Shown here piece by piece: positions 23,493 to 36,413 of a DNA stretch of 64,000 nucleotides. This DNA comes from Casuarius casuarius (taxonomy: Eukaryota > Chordata > Aves > Casuariiformes > Casuariidae): positions 5,545,027 through 5,609,026 of the forward strand of contig PTFA01000011.1 of the NCBI GenBank assembly GCA_003342895.1, in the 5' to 3' direction. Position numbers and translations under genes: made by a program. The notes beneath the pieces are model-generated. The model was not told where the DNA came from, did no database searches, and was given only the letters and a program-made list of their open reading frames with translations. Numbering within the stretch: the stretch's first letter is position 1; every line of letters starts with the position of its first letter.

Positions 23493-24877
23493 GTGAGGCT
23501 ACTTTACGTTACAGCCTTGACATGTCAGAAAATATGTGCTTCAGTGCTTGCAGGAAATACATGTCCTGATCTGCTACACCACTCTTTTCATGAAAGAGGA
23601 AACACTTGTAGCAACCATTGCTATCATTTTAAAATATTATCACATTTTAAGCATTAACATAAAAATAAACCTATATTAGAGACTAAACCTAGACCTTGAT
23701 TTCCAAGAAAGTAAGGGAGAAATAGAGCCATTAATTCCACAATAACTTTTTCCATGCTAACCTGACTAGCCCTGAAGACAATCAGGCCAAAATGAAAAAA
23801 AAACCCCACAGGGCGGCTCTGCAGCAGTTCTGCGAGTGAGTCCTATGAAAATGCTGAAGTGCACTGAGCTGTCCTGCTAATATCCTTCCAGTAAAACTGG
23901 AAATGTAGACATCTTCACTTATTCCTGCACAACGGTACTAGGGAAAATATATAAGAAAAAGTCTTCAACCTGAAATGGATAAATGGAGATAAAACACTGC
24001 TTTCAGTACAAGGCTAATCAGAGCAATTGGAGGCTTTTGCACTGAGTTCTTTGAATTTGTTTTTGTCTGCATAGAAGCACCTTTAAAAGTGATATAAAAA
24101 TGAGCTTTCATAATGCCAAAACTCAGTATAAAACAAGACTGCCATGCATATTCTAATCCCTATGCTGGTTCTATCATATTCACCTGAAAAAATCTAACTA
24201 CAAAAATTCAACCTGCAAGATTTAAGGAGCATACCAAAGATGAGAACAGATTCTTAACTGTGTTGCACTGCCAGTGCATCCAGAGGCGAGGCATTGTGGG
24301 GAGACAGCAAGACTTCAGCAATAAGCTGAAACAGTGTTTGCAGCTCTATGAATAAACTAAAAATGGGGTTTATGTTGTTTGCTGCAGGATGTTTATGATT
24401 TTAATTTGTGTCTCTTAGAAATTTATTGTCATTTAAGAAATGTTATGCTTTCATTCTGTCTGTCCGAGGCAAAATAATATTCGTNAGTAGCACTAGACCT
24501 ACATCAAAAATAAATAAATGTGGCTCTTCAGCATGTTTCTACAGTCCAAATCAAAAGCATCCAGAAATAATTAGGCACTATCTTTGTAACCAAAAAGCTG
24601 TAACATCAAGGAAGGGAAGACAGTAACAAGCACAGACAAAAAAGACTAAAACATAAATCCATTTTTTTGTTTTCTGAGAAAGAATTATTGGTGCTTCCTG
24701 AACACTTCTCAGTTTATTCTGCTGCNGCCAAAGGTCCTTCCCTTTCCTCTTTTAATATTAGATTTTGGGGGATTCAATTGACCACAGTGCCCCATTGCCT
24801 AAATCAGTCAGCAACCAAGCACGAAAGAAGTCAAGAGAAAAAAATATTTTAAAAGATGTCACTTCCATAAAATCCAG
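23493..24877. other. Unique non-coding sequence
   Basis: No gene is recognised. Single ambiguous bases lie at 24485 and 24726. Confidence 0.55.
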
Positions 24878-24994
24878 AGATAAAGAAATTTATTGCTTCT
24901 GTCCTCACCACTGACCCGATTCCATCAAAGACTGGGTATGATGGTACATCTGTGTACATGAGAAAAGCGAGCACGAAGAAAGATCTTATCTTAG
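24878..24994 (+). CDS. Candidate internal coding exon (117 nt, phase 1-1), unidentified gene
   Basis: Seen: a 117-base segment between an acceptor (gtcacttccataaaatccag) and a strong donor (TTAG/GTGAGTAT) that is open only in the phase 1-1 frame. It reads IKKFIASVLTTDPIPSKTGY and continues DGTSVYMRKASTKKDLIL, of good compositional complexity, and holds four CpGs in AT-rich surroundings. The length is a multiple of three. It leaves at phase 1, matching the entry phase of the terminal candidate at 40973-41097, so the two could belong to one plus-strand transcript, perhaps with further exons between. The pyrimidine tract of the acceptor is weak. I cannot assign a family. Confidence 0.27.
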
Positions 24995-25629
24995 GTGAGT
25001 ATATGTAGAAAATACATTTAGAAATTGTCAATTGAAATTGTATAGATTCACAGATGTCAATGTATAACTTACTCTTTTTTTAAATTAGTCAATATAATTC
25101 AGTAATTTCTTCCAAATAAAAGCATGTACAGAAGAGAAATAAGAATAATATATAAGATGGCTGAGTTAGAGTGAAAAAAGGGAAACCTTTTTTAAAGTAT
25201 CTTGTAGGATCTCCGCTTGGTAATACAATGTCAAACCATTAAGGCCACAGACCATGCTTTGCTCGAGGTCTTTGGTATTCTCTCAGACACAAGGAATTTA
25301 TCAAAGCCTAAAGAAACTGCATATGCAGCTTGGCGCTGAACCCTGTGAGCTGCTGAGTATTAAGAGAGATCAGAAGATTTTGTGAAGTTACTTTTGTGAT
25401 TTTTTTCTTTGCAGAATGTAGAGAAAACAACTAAAATGGTGATTGTTTTATATACAACTCCATCCCATAAAGAAAAAGTGGTAAATAGATAGTAATTTGG
25501 GACAGAACATAAAATATCAGGATTAACTGTTTTTAAAAAATGAAAGATTGAAAAGAACAATCAAATAAAAACTATGAATTTCATGAAGTAGGCTAATATA
25601 TGCAGAGAAGTGGTAGGCTGTAGCCTCAT
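24995..25629. other. Non-coding, AT-rich
   Basis: No gene is supported. A strong acceptor at 25405 (gatttttttctttgcag) is followed by 25 open codons ending at a TAG, with only a weak internal donor (GTG/GTAAAT). This is noted but not called. Confidence 0.5.
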
Positions 25630-27430
25630 AGGGAGGAGATAAGCCTAAAGAAATTCTGAAGGACTAACGATTCCTTAAATAAATTATAGCAAAGGCTCAA
25701 AAGCAAACTAATCCAATGTAAAGGAGGGACAGCAAATTTAATTAGACCCCCATTGGCTAAACCACAAGCTCTTCATTGACCCCATTTTAAAAGGAAGACA
25801 GACTAGATTACTAATCCCTTGGATAGGAATAAAAGAATAGCATTAGCATATAGGTGCGAGATGAGACATAGCTCACTAGCAAAATAATGTGAACGTTAAC
25901 AAGAAATCATCCTTAAAGTACACTAACGTGAGTAAGACCAAGAAAAATGCTGATCTCCTATTCAGAGAAGAAAAACTAGTGACAGAGGATGACCAGAAAG
26001 TTGAAGTATTGAATGCCTTCTTTGGCTTCAGTCTTCAGCAGAGGAATGATTAATAGTTGATGTCAGCGGCAGAAGGCTAGAGTAAGAAATGAACATCCTA
26101 AAGAGACTTATAATATGTTTTCAAAGTGCAAGGGCCTGATTAACTTCTTTTTGGGAAAATTAAAATGTCTGAAAGTTCCTTCATATTCATGACCATTTCT
26201 GAGTACTTTTGAAAAATGGGTGAAACTCCAGAAATCCAGAAAAAATCCCATATAATATGTATTTCTGAGAGAAAAGGGAAGCAGTAGAAACACATCAGTC
26301 AACTTAACCAAGTACCTAAAAACTATTAGCACAACCAAACAACTTACAAGAACTACCAAAAAACCAAGCACATGAGTAATTGTGAAGAACCAATTATATG
26401 AAATCTATACAGCACCTTTTTATGGTGGGATAAGAGGTCTTCTGGCCTTCTGATCTTAGCCTTTCTGTTAGGGGGAGAGTAGCAAATATGACATGCTGAC
26501 TCTGTACAGCTTATGAGAAAGTCATATGCAGCAATAAAGGCAAACAAAGTCTCAATCAATGATGGGTATAACTTTACTGGAAAACTGTCTTCAAAGTACT
26601 TGGAAGTTGTTCACTCTCAAAATCAAGACAAGCATCAAGATTAGCCCAAAGGTATCAATATTTTTGTTAGTAGTTTGAGTGATGGAACAGGACTGGTCTG
26701 CTCATAAAATATGATGCCAGCATGGGAGAGGTAGCAAGCACAATGCAAGGGAGTGTAATTCAAAATACTTTGCATACTGGAGGATTTCTTTTTTTAAGAG
26801 ACAACATTCCACAAAGTCAGGTACAGTTCGGTAGAAAAAAAAATGAGTTGCACAAATACAGGTTGGGAACAATGTGCTAAAAAGCTTCTTTGCAGACAAG
26901 AATGAGATGTTGTAGTGGATCACAGAAAGAACATGAGTCAACACTGTCATTCTGTGGAAAAAACAAGTGGACATTACAGAAATTATGGACAGTGGCATAA
27001 ACTGTAGTTCTTTAGCGTTTCCTAGCGTTCCTCTATTTTGTTGTAGTAATGGATCCGGCTTTGGGTACTGCCCACCAGAACTACATGGGCCGCTTGCAGA
27101 GAGCCCTGAGGATCAGACGCTTAAGAAACATGACCTACAGTGAAAGGCTGAACAAATTGGGGTAGCTAACTGTAAAAGTCTTCAAGTGTATTAAAAGCTT
27201 TTGCAGAGAGAGAGAAGGAATAATTTATTCTCCATATCCATGAAGGAAAGAACAAGAAATAGTGGGCTAAAATTGCAACAAGGGAAATTCAGTTGCCATC
27301 ACCAGAAGTTTTTAAGAAGAGGCAAGATAAACATTTTTCAGAAAACGCAGACAAAGTTTGTCTTGTCATTTTGTTCATTCTCTTCCCTCAGGGCATCCTG
27401 AAATCCCTTCAACTCTATATTCTATGATTT
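25630..27430 (+). mobile_element. CR1 LINE, 5'-truncated, 3' end intact, old
   Basis: Successive blocks follow the order of CR1 ORF2 and its 3' end: 'caaaagcaaactaatccaat' near 25700, 'acagaggatgaccagaaag' at 25984 with 'caatgccttctttggcttca'-like sequence after it, 'gctcataaaatatgatgcca' near 26702, 'catgacctacagtgaaaggc' near 27129, and the hallmark tail 'ttctatgattta' at about 27420. ORF2 encodes endonuclease and reverse transcriptase; only reverse-transcriptase and downstream parts are covered, and they are broken by many stops and frameshifts. Heavy divergence marks an ancient, dead copy. Open frames on either strand within it are not genes. Confidence 0.85.
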
Positions 27431-29137
27431 AAAGTCGATTCCCTACACATCCAAAATATTTAATAAGTCACTGTATTTGTATTTCTAACCTGAAGGAATA
27501 TGGTGGAAACAATTTTGAAAAGGTTATACTCTTTGGTTGTTACAACTCTAGTTAGTATGATTGGTGGAATACGAGTGAGACAGTATTTGCAGGAAGTGTA
27601 ACTTCGGTCTATGATCTGTTCATCATCAGAGTTTCCATTTCTACTGTGACATTTTCTAGTTGAAAAAAACAGAAACTTCATAGAAAGAAAAAAAAAGAGA
27701 ACAATCTCTTTCATGCAGTGACTTCATCAGCCTCAGAATGCCATTTTACTCCTTGCAAAGACAAAAGCATCTCCTCATGGCACTCTCATCTCCTGTAACC
27801 GAACATCTGTTCTCTGTTGCAGCAAATAGTTTATAATCAACAACATTTATTATTGTTCTTGTTCTTTAAATAAATTCCCTTCTGTTCCATCCCATTGCAA
27901 TCCCGAATATTTCATGTAGACACAGAAGCATTGTCCAAATGGGAGCATGTTCTCTACCTTTACTATCATTTAGATTGAGACTATACCTAATTGTTCACAT
28001 TTTTTTCTTTTAGTCACTCATATGCAGAAAGCTAAGATAGCCAGTTGTGGTGTGCTCAGGGTGGACCTATCTAAACCTGGTAAACAAAAGAAAATAAATT
28101 TACAAGAAATGGAGAAAAAGAAGGCATACTGTGCAAAATAGTCTACTATAATACCTATGACCATGTCCTCCCCTTTGCTTGTCTCAAAGGCCTAAATAAA
28201 CAAAAAGCCCCTCAAAACACTGATCAAGTTCAGAAAGGCTTTCTTAACAAAATAAATGTCAAGATAGAGTAATGGCATTCTGCAGTCTAACCTACTGGAT
28301 TTATTTCTACTTGTTTGAGAAAGAACCTCTGCATCTTTTACATAACAAATTAACTTTTTTCTTTTTTTTTAAGTTTGGCTAAATGGCAGACATCATCTGA
28401 CTTATAAATGGGGATAATTTAAGCATTATTTCAGTTTTGCATTTGTCTGCTAAATCCATGGAGTACATATAGACCAAAAAAAAAAAAGACAAAAGAGGCA
28501 GGGGAGAGTGGGGAGAAGATGCAGAAGAGGTGCCAGAATAATACAAAAATCTTTCAGGCATCTGCAATTTTTCTGGATCAATAAATGCTTCTCCTGAATT
28601 CAGAGGAAAACCAGAAGCATCTCTGAAACAGTGATGCCTTCTTATTATGCCAAATTACCAGGCACTGTTCTTGCAGGAAAAAAAAAAAAAGACTAGAAGA
28701 GAGGCAGTGACCGATCACTCGCCACCATCACTGTCTGCTCATTGCCAGCTGCTGCCATGGCTCGGCTCTGTCCCCGTGGCTAGCAGCTCTCACTGGCTGG
28801 GATCATGGTGTATAGTCTCTCAACTTTGCATATAGTCTGTGTAAGCTACTAAAAGAGCCCAATAACCTTGGAACAGCCAATCTGACAAGTAAAGAAACAA
28901 GCCAAACTCTCAATTCTAACAATTGGCTAATGAAGCCAAACAATAACCCAGATGTACTCAGATTAAAATCACTGCATGATATGAGTTTCTAGTCTCAAGA
29001 AACTTGATAGACAAGAAGAAAGAGATGAAAACTAATCTGACGGCTTTAAAAACATAAAATTATCAAACAGGAAATGGAGATCCAGAAATATCAAACTGCA
29101 ACTGAAATAGGCTATATCTATATTTGGTATAAAGTGG
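27431..29137. other. Unique AT-rich non-coding sequence
   Basis: No gene or recognised repeat is seen. A-runs occur near 28477-28488 and 28679-28690. Confidence 0.55.
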
Positions 29138-29187
29138 TATTAGCTCTGCTAATGTCAATGTACACCAGTTGTGGTGCCCCATTGACT
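29138..29187. repeat. Old amniote interspersed repeat fragment
   Basis: 'tagctctgctaatgtcaatg' followed by 'tacaccagttgtggtgcccc' resembles the reptile/bird repeat arm 'tagctccattgacttcaatg' / 'tacaccagctgaggatctgg'. It is short and diverged, and the match is from memory. Confidence 0.4.
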
Positions 29188-32069
29188 CTTACTGCCCTAT
29201 AAAGAGTCCATCAATCAGCTTCTTCTGGTGGTAGCTTGATGCAAGAAAGAATCAGAGGCACTGGTTTAGTCTGCTGCAAAAACTAGGCATATCAGAGACA
29301 GCAAATATATAAAGAAATTGTTTTTGGTCTGAGAAAGAGCAAACAAGAGAAAAGCTTTGAGTTGGGGACTGTGCTGGTGCTAGAGGTGGTCTGCTTCATT
29401 AACCTCCCAATGACGGAAACGGTGGGCAATAGGAGAAAAAACGTAAGTTGAAACAGCTTAAGGAAAGATGACGAGAAATCAGAAGGAGTAAGATAAAATA
29501 TGACAAGGAAGATCTCAGTGAAAGGGAAAAACTAGGGAAAGAGAAGATGCAAATAGGAACTGACAGCAAGAAACTGCTTGGGATCGTAAATGAGCTCTGT
29601 GGAAAGAGAAGCGTGGCACTCGTTGGGCTGGAACCACTGAATTATGGGATTACTCCCCCAGAACTCAGCACAGCAGCATCTCTCAGCCACCAGAGCAGCT
29701 CTAGATTTATTACACCATAGAGCTCCCTGCCTTTCTCAGCCTGTCCTTGTAAAGGCATTTAAGTCAATGATGAATAGAAAATTAACCAACCCCTTTCTTT
29801 TCTTTTCTCTTCTTTTCTCATTACATTAGTGAGAAAATGCAAATGTTATTTTCTCCCTTTCTGTCTCTCCATTCACCAACTGTTGACATATTAGGAGCTA
29901 ACAGTGAGAAGATATAATTCAGACCTTTATTGCTCTATCTTCAGAGGCCAGGGGCCTTCAGAGGTGCTAATGGCAACTATTGAAACTGCAGCACTTTTAC
30001 TTTCAACTAGCATTGTGACCCATGTTCATAAAACACAGTGGAAGGACACAAAAAGCATAGAATACTATTGGACTCTGGAAAAAAGTGTTTTCATAAGCAC
30101 CATGTCACCTTTCATTTTAAGTTTATATTAACCCTTCCCAGGACAATTTCATAAAGCTCCAACATGGAAACTCCGGGATCAAGAAGAAAGGTTCAGAAGG
30201 GTGCAGGTAGTTTACTCCACATTTTTCAAGAAAAACTTGGAAAGTTTGCTTTTTTACATGGTGGGAAGAAGGTAAGGGAGTTTGGTCCACTCAGCCTTGG
30301 GGGGTGGGTATGTTTTGTGGTTTGTTTGTTTTGCTGAGTATGATTCTTGAAATACTGCAACTGTCCAAATACAGAAAACAGTGGGTTTTTTAGGCCCAGG
30401 TACTGAACAGAACAGATGCAAGAGGGATCCAGTTTGTGGAAGACAAACACTATGCTCACCTTTCCTTGATCTTGGTTGTCCCTGTATTTTTTCCAGGTCT
30501 TTTCTCATGGAGAAATAAAAATCATGGACACCTTCTGGGTGGTTCTTCTGTTTTTATACATCATATGACCAGGAAAAAGACATTTGGAATGACACAGGAG
30601 GTTTTATTCGCTGTCTACTTCCATTTTCACCCAGATGGGACCATCCACTTATGCATGTAACTTGGGACCAAGCATTCTCATCCATTTATCTTTTTAAGGA
30701 ATCTGGGATTTATTCAGTGAGATTACTCTATGCCTCAGGACTGAGCCTTTTCGTACTGAGGTTTGTATGATGCCCTGACTCTTCCTCCGCCTTCCCCCAA
30801 AGAACCACACTCTACAAAATATAATAAAGCAGAGGCAAAAACCTGGTCCTTCCCAAAGCAAAATTCAACTCTTACAAAAAAGTGCCAGATTTGATTTATT
30901 GGTGTGTGGACTGAGACAACCACAGGGCATAGATTTTCCACAGCAACCTGGCTTGTAGCAGATATTCCGCTTGGCTCTGCTCTTTTCTCTCTTTCTCTAC
31001 ACACAGTGCTTGAAGTAATGCCTTATACGCTACAGCAAATTACGTTCTTTGTTTCAAAGCTTTTCAACATGAAGCAACTCCACTCACAATTCAGTACGAT
31101 CCACTGTGTCCACTAAGCCCCTGCAGAAACAGTGGCTCAGAGCCACCGCCTCTGCGGAGGCAGAGGGTCCCCATTCCTGCAAGTCAGGACCTGCTGCCTC
31201 ATGCTGGGACTCACAGTCCCAGGAGAGATGTCCAGCTCCCTGCTTTCACTTCGCAAGTCATCAGCCTGTCAGAGAGCAAAAGATGGACAAGGTTTTGGGA
31301 GAACTGAGAGTCCCCTCCTGCCCAAAGTAAAGCTGTGGCTCTTGGCTCCTGAAGCAACACTGCTAAATGCTGCCTGGCAGAGACTAAAACCTCCTGATCT
31401 GGCTTCCAAAGAAGTTCGAGGTGTTGCAGCTGGGAAGGTCTAGACACCACTCCTCTTCCTCCACTGCAGGCATTGTCAATATGTATGGTTCCTGTGCTTG
31501 TCTAGAAACACCATAATCTGCCGTATTTTCCTCTAAACCTACAAAAGTTGTATTTCCTCAGGACTTGCTTCTTCCCCAGAGGTTTGGAAGGTCTGCTTCT
31601 GTGCTGAGGCACACGGGATAAAATTCTCGTGTCATGAAAGTCAAGAGCAAAACTCTTAATATCTCATTAGAATCCGCATTTAATTTATCTTTTACTCCAG
31701 TAACTCCCTTCTTTTTTTCCCCGAATACAGACACCTACACTACCTACATATAATATAGTATGGCAACCAGGAGAATGTAATTCCTACTCTCTTTCTGTTT
31801 CCATTCCCTCCAGATTTATTTAATCTTTTGTTTTTCAGATTGCAAAACACTCTTAAGTAATCATAAAAGCTCCTGAACCGTGCAGCCCTTTATTTTTCCA
31901 TGGAATTTGTATAGCACAGGTTGCTTTCCTGTGCAGCTGGAGGCATCCACTTATAGGTGAAAGAGTGGCTCATTCTCGTCAGCCAGCCAATTCTTAGCCA
32001 AGAATCTGACAAAGGGAAACAATTTTTGTGTTTATTTAAGAAGTTATTCCCCATGTTGCATCACATATT
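29188..32069. other. Unique non-coding sequence
   Basis: No gene is called. A plus-strand frame is open from 29286 to a donor AAAAAC/GTAAGTTG at 29450 (about 55 codons), but it lacks a good acceptor. Positions 29440-29600 are purine-rich. A GC-richer patch at 31110-31440 carries overlapping open frames without splice structure. Confidence 0.45.
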
Positions 32070-32127
32070 CATGATGCTGTACAGGAACAACAGAAGACAA
32101 ACCCTGCCCTAGGGAAGTTTAAAGTAA
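32070..32127 (+). repeat. Old amniote interspersed repeat fragment
   Basis: 'gatgctgtacaggaacaaca' followed by 'gaagacaaaccctgccctag' matches the amniote repeat arm 'ggcgctgtacaaacacatag' / 'taagacagtccctgccccaa'. A second copy of the same family is at 47176-47245 in the same orientation. Confidence 0.55.
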
Positions 32128-32555
32128 TTCATTCACAGTTCTTCTCCCTNTCTCCCTCTCCCCAAGAACTACACACTAGTTTGTAGGAAAAATATATTAA
32201 GAACAAAACATTGTGGGGGGGAGCAGACTGAGGACCAGCACTCTTTCTCATCCTTTTCTGCTTAGGAGNCAAAAATACCTACTCCAGTCTCTTGCTGGCT
32301 GTGAAGAGAAAAGAAAGAATACAGGAAGAAAATAGAGTCTGGGATGAACTGAGCCAGTCTTTCTTCCCATCTGAGCTACTGAGGGCTGTTAAGCTCAAGA
32401 GTCAGGAGGCAGCTGCAGTGACAGCCCTTGCCAGAAGGTCTCTGCTTCATCCCTGCTCTGCCTCCACCTCCTAGTCCTTGCGTGCTAGGCTTGGTGGCTG
32501 CACTTTACTTTTCTCCCCACAGAGAGAAGCATAACAGGCCATTACCCGTTCAGGT
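32128..32555. other. Non-coding sequence with two ambiguous bases
   Basis: Ns lie at 32150 and 32269. No gene is recognised. Short frames here are not bounded by splice sites. Confidence 0.5.
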
Positions 32556-32960
32556 ACAGGGGCAACAAATCGGCAAGGGGCAAGGCAGCAATAGAGGAAA
32601 TTCTGAGGGAAAGAAAAGAAGTGAAGAGACTGAGGGGAGGGATAGGACTATAAGGGAAAAGACAGCAGGAAGACTTTCAAGAGAAAAAGAGAAGGATGGA
32701 GAAATGATAAGATGGAGTGAGAATAAGGTGAAACGTGGATGAGAATAAGGCTCTTGAAGATAAAGGGTGAGATTTGAGAGAAGAAAATGAGAGAAGGTAA
32801 GCCAACAGATCATGGGAAAGCTTGGGAAAGATGAAAGACCTTTTTTTTTTAAAAAAAAAAAAAGAAGTTACACCAAGAAGGTAAAGATGACACTCGGGAG
32901 ATTGAGTAGGAAGAAGTCACAGCATTAGAAAAGAAGTAGGAAGGGCCAAGAACATGGCTT
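32556..32960 (+). repeat. Purine-rich low-complexity block
   Basis: About 400 bases in which G and A greatly outnumber C and T on the plus strand, with many GGAAR, GAGA and AAGAAG motifs. Asymmetric tracts like this can form H-DNA and are dense in GAA-type exonic splicing enhancer motifs. The Lys/Glu/Arg-rich frame across it reflects the composition and is not taken as a gene. Confidence 0.7.
32841..32863. repeat. T10-A13 self-complementary tract
   Basis: Ten T residues are followed directly by thirteen A residues, giving a perfect AT palindrome of 20 bases. It is a rigid, nucleosome-excluding sequence with potential to extrude as a small hairpin, and it sits inside the purine-rich block. 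Confidence 0.9.
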
Positions 32961-35900
32961 TCTTAAAGATGATAGTGAAAAATAAATTTGTTATGGAGTA
33001 CACCAGAGGTGCGGGACTCTTTTTACCTACACACTGTATATGATACATCCTACCCTATCTGTAAGCACTTTGGCCAAACTCACTCCACTGAGGCACAATG
33101 GTTTGTGTGACAGTAAATGTTATCTGCACTAAGGCCAGACAACATTTTGACACTAGCTAGCCAGCTGCAACCACCAACGGATAGGAGTTCACGTGGCTGA
33201 AGCAGCGACTTTAAATTGTTATAAGTACTTTGATGGGTATCTCTGTGCTTCTCTACAGGCTGAGCAGTTGTATGTAGCTGCAGAAGGGGATCTTCTTTTT
33301 AATTGGGAAAAAAAAAACATAAAATGGGCAGGAAAGAAATCCACTATGAATTTCTTAATTCTGCTTCCTTTTGAATGAAGAGGTAATAAAAGGCAGCAAA
33401 TAATTTATGTTCTTACAAACAGCTTCTAGTCAGGCCTAGATTCTGTCTCAGGTTGTACAGTCACACAAGGGAAATCGTCCTCAAGCTGCCTGGACTTGGT
33501 TATCAGCATGTTCAAGAAGCATGTACTGTCTGCTGACTGTCCCCTTGTTTTCACCTCTCCAACTCATTGATGAAAGCAACTGAACCAACAGGAGTGGGAA
33601 AAAAATTTGAAAATCACTGCAATGTGGTAGCAGTAAATTCTCCCCCCACACCTCCTCCAAGCAGGAAAGACGAGCAATGACTCAGAGAACTCCAGCCAGT
33701 GATTCCTAGACCTTCTTGGTCCTACAGTATTTCAGGATAACCCTAAAATATAGCTTATTTCCTGAACATTTGGATCAATACCATTGAGACTTTTTTGAAT
33801 TGAGACAGATAGATATGTTCTTTGATTTTTTACATCCATCTATTATAGAATATAAAGAAGCCCTATATATTTCAATCAGTGCTGAGGTTGAGGTAGCTAT
33901 AAAGATGTGAGAAATAACTAACAAGATTATCAACTGGGCATGTATCTTTGCCTTATTTTGAAAAGTGTAAGCAATTTTTTTTTTTAAGTGAAATTCTACA
34001 AGTCAACAGCCAACTGCAATTAGAAATTTTAAGCAGAAACAAGGTAATGAGTCTTCACAGCCAGTTAATGTATGCAGTAATGACTTTTTCACAGTACTTT
34101 TTAGTATGCAGCATAATAGTTTGCTAATGCTGCACAACACTTTTAAAATATGAAAATATATATTGAGATGACAGATAAGAGTGTTTCATGGCATTTGTCC
34201 TTGGATTAAAGGTTCCTTATTTGTTTGCAATGACATGAGAAATGATAATGGCTCCTGAAGAACTGATATGGTTTGTCATGTCACAGGTCCATTGAGATTC
34301 TCCTCTTTTCTGCTAGTTTTAATACAAAGGGAAACATAAAATTGCATTAAATCAAACATTAGAGGTTTATTTTAAACCTTAAAATCAAAATAGTTGACAT
34401 AACTCTTGATAAGCCTTTAGATGTGGCAAAGCAATGCATATTAAGCAACAGGTTTGGATCTTGTATTCAACTCATAGATGACTTCCAGGTAGAGTGCCAT
34501 ATAGAATATATTAACATTTAAGCTTCAAGTAATAAGGACATGAAGGCTTATCATTCAAAATCAGCTTGGAGAGCAAAGATGTCAGTTGTCATCTTGCAAG
34601 GCTTATCATTCAAAGAAAGAAGTAGTGTCAACATCATGCTCTCATTCAATGTCTCCTCCTCAATTCTTCTACCTGTATATACACAGCTAGCAAGAAAGAT
34701 GTATTCCACTGTAATACCTTGAGAGAAGATTTTTGGGTGGGAAGGTAAAGAAAAAACATTGCTCACAACCATTTTTGTACTCTCTCAGGAGGATAAGAAC
34801 ATAAGGTGAGTGCTATTAGAAAGCCATTCCTCCAACCCAACCAATACAAGACCTGCAGTAGGATTTACACACACACACAAAGAGGGAGTAAAAAAAGAAG
34901 GCATTCGCAAACTGTCCACAAATCTAAGGAATTAGCAAAACATTCTAGTTTTGTCCCATATCTGCAAAGTTAGCAAAACATGTCATTCTCCACTAGGTCT
35001 TTCCATACGTTCCTATGGGCAAGGAAATAAAAGTAATACAAAAGATGCCATCTTTGTCCAGGCAAAATCTTCTCAGTGAGCTTCTATGCAAAAAAAAGAG
35101 ATGTGACAGAGGGCAATAGTGTGCCAGATTATCAGCACTGAGGCCTGAACCTCATAACAGTTTTTTGAAGAGCTATTGGTGTACAGTACTCAGCGAGGAA
35201 AAGCACCACTTCCCCATTTCCATGGAAGTGTCTATTTCGGTCTGAGCAATTCTGTCTTCCAAATAACAAGCAAAACTCAACCAAGTAGCCAAGTTAATGA
35301 TAGCAAGGATTTGTCCATCAACCTCTAGGAACAGATGTTAGGGTAAAAGCATAAAAACATTTTTGCTTTTCACACAGCCATGGCATATAATCTTTAAAAA
35401 CAATCTATATGTCACAGTTGGTTGGAGTCAACATGAGACTCTCATCATTGGCACTCTAAACTGTGCTTGAAGTCAATGAGACCATAGACGTCTTGAAAGA
35501 CCAACCACCATTTATTAGTATCTACACTATGATTATAAAGAAAAAATGAACAACTTTTTTTCATAATGCCTAACATCAAAGTCATTTGGCTTTTAATAGT
35601 GTAAATATCAATAATCAAAAAGTCCTTTCTGAAGTAGGAAAAAGAGGGAAAAGCATGTAACAACAGTATCAGAAGTATCTGCATTGTTTTCTACAATATT
35701 TGTAATGCAATCAGGCATAGAACTCCACAAGCAAAATCCCACACATTTCTGCCATACATATCTGCTCAGGAAATAGTCTGAACTTTGTATAAAATGTGTG
35801 CACACATTTATCTGAAAAGATTCTGCACAACTAGAAAAGCTGTTCAGTAAAAGCCCATCTGGAAGTCAATTATGGCTAAAATAATCCATGCTGCAAGGAA

Positions 35901-36390
35901 AATGACAATGGTGTACTTGGTTATTAATTGTGCTTGGATGGTAAAAAAAAATAANAATAAAAAATAAAAATAAACTTGTTGCAATATTTTTTCCATATTA
36001 TATACTATTTAAATAGCTTGATTTTTTTTTCCTTTGCACACTATAATGTCCCCTGCAGTGTGAAATTTATTCTTGATTAAACAGTTATACTGGAAGTTCC
36101 CTAACCTGTAATTAGAGGTTGGTAGTCCCAGTTTTTCCTAAAGACATCTGTGGAATTAAATGTATTCTTATGATTCCAAAAAGATACACTTCTAGGTTTA
36201 AAAGATCTGAAAATGAGTGATACAGTCAGGAAGGATTAAAAAACAAATAAACAAAAAACTTTGCATTGAATGCTTAATTTTATTATTGCCTAAGTTGGGT
36301 AAGAATTACATTATAGTTATACTCATCTTCACCACTAACAAAACAATGTTGTGATAGCTGCATGATACTTCATAAAACAGAATAAAAACT
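32961..36390. other. Unique AT-rich non-coding sequence
   Basis: No gene is supported. It contains an (AC)n tract near 34866-34880, a repeat/hairpin arrangement at 34543-34614 (listed separately), an A/T-rich low-complexity patch around the N at 35955, and an AT-rich stretch at 35985-36110 that could be a conserved element. Confidence 0.55.
34543..34614 (+). repeat. 17-bp direct repeat enclosing a hairpin
   Basis: The 17-mer aaggcttatcattcaaa occurs at 34543-34559 and again at 34598-34614. Between them GCAAAGATG (34573-34581) pairs with CATCTTGC (34590-34597), allowing one bulged A. The loop is 8 nt. I know of no described element with this layout. Confidence 0.8.
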
Positions 36391-36413
36391 GGGGGAGGGG
36401 GAGGGGAGTGGGG
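36391..36413 (+). other. G-quadruplex motif
   Basis: The runs GGGGG-A-GGGGG-A-GGGG-AGT-GGGG give four runs of at least four G with loops of 1, 1 and 3. This satisfies strict quadruplex rules. It stands alone in AT-rich sequence. Confidence 0.85.
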
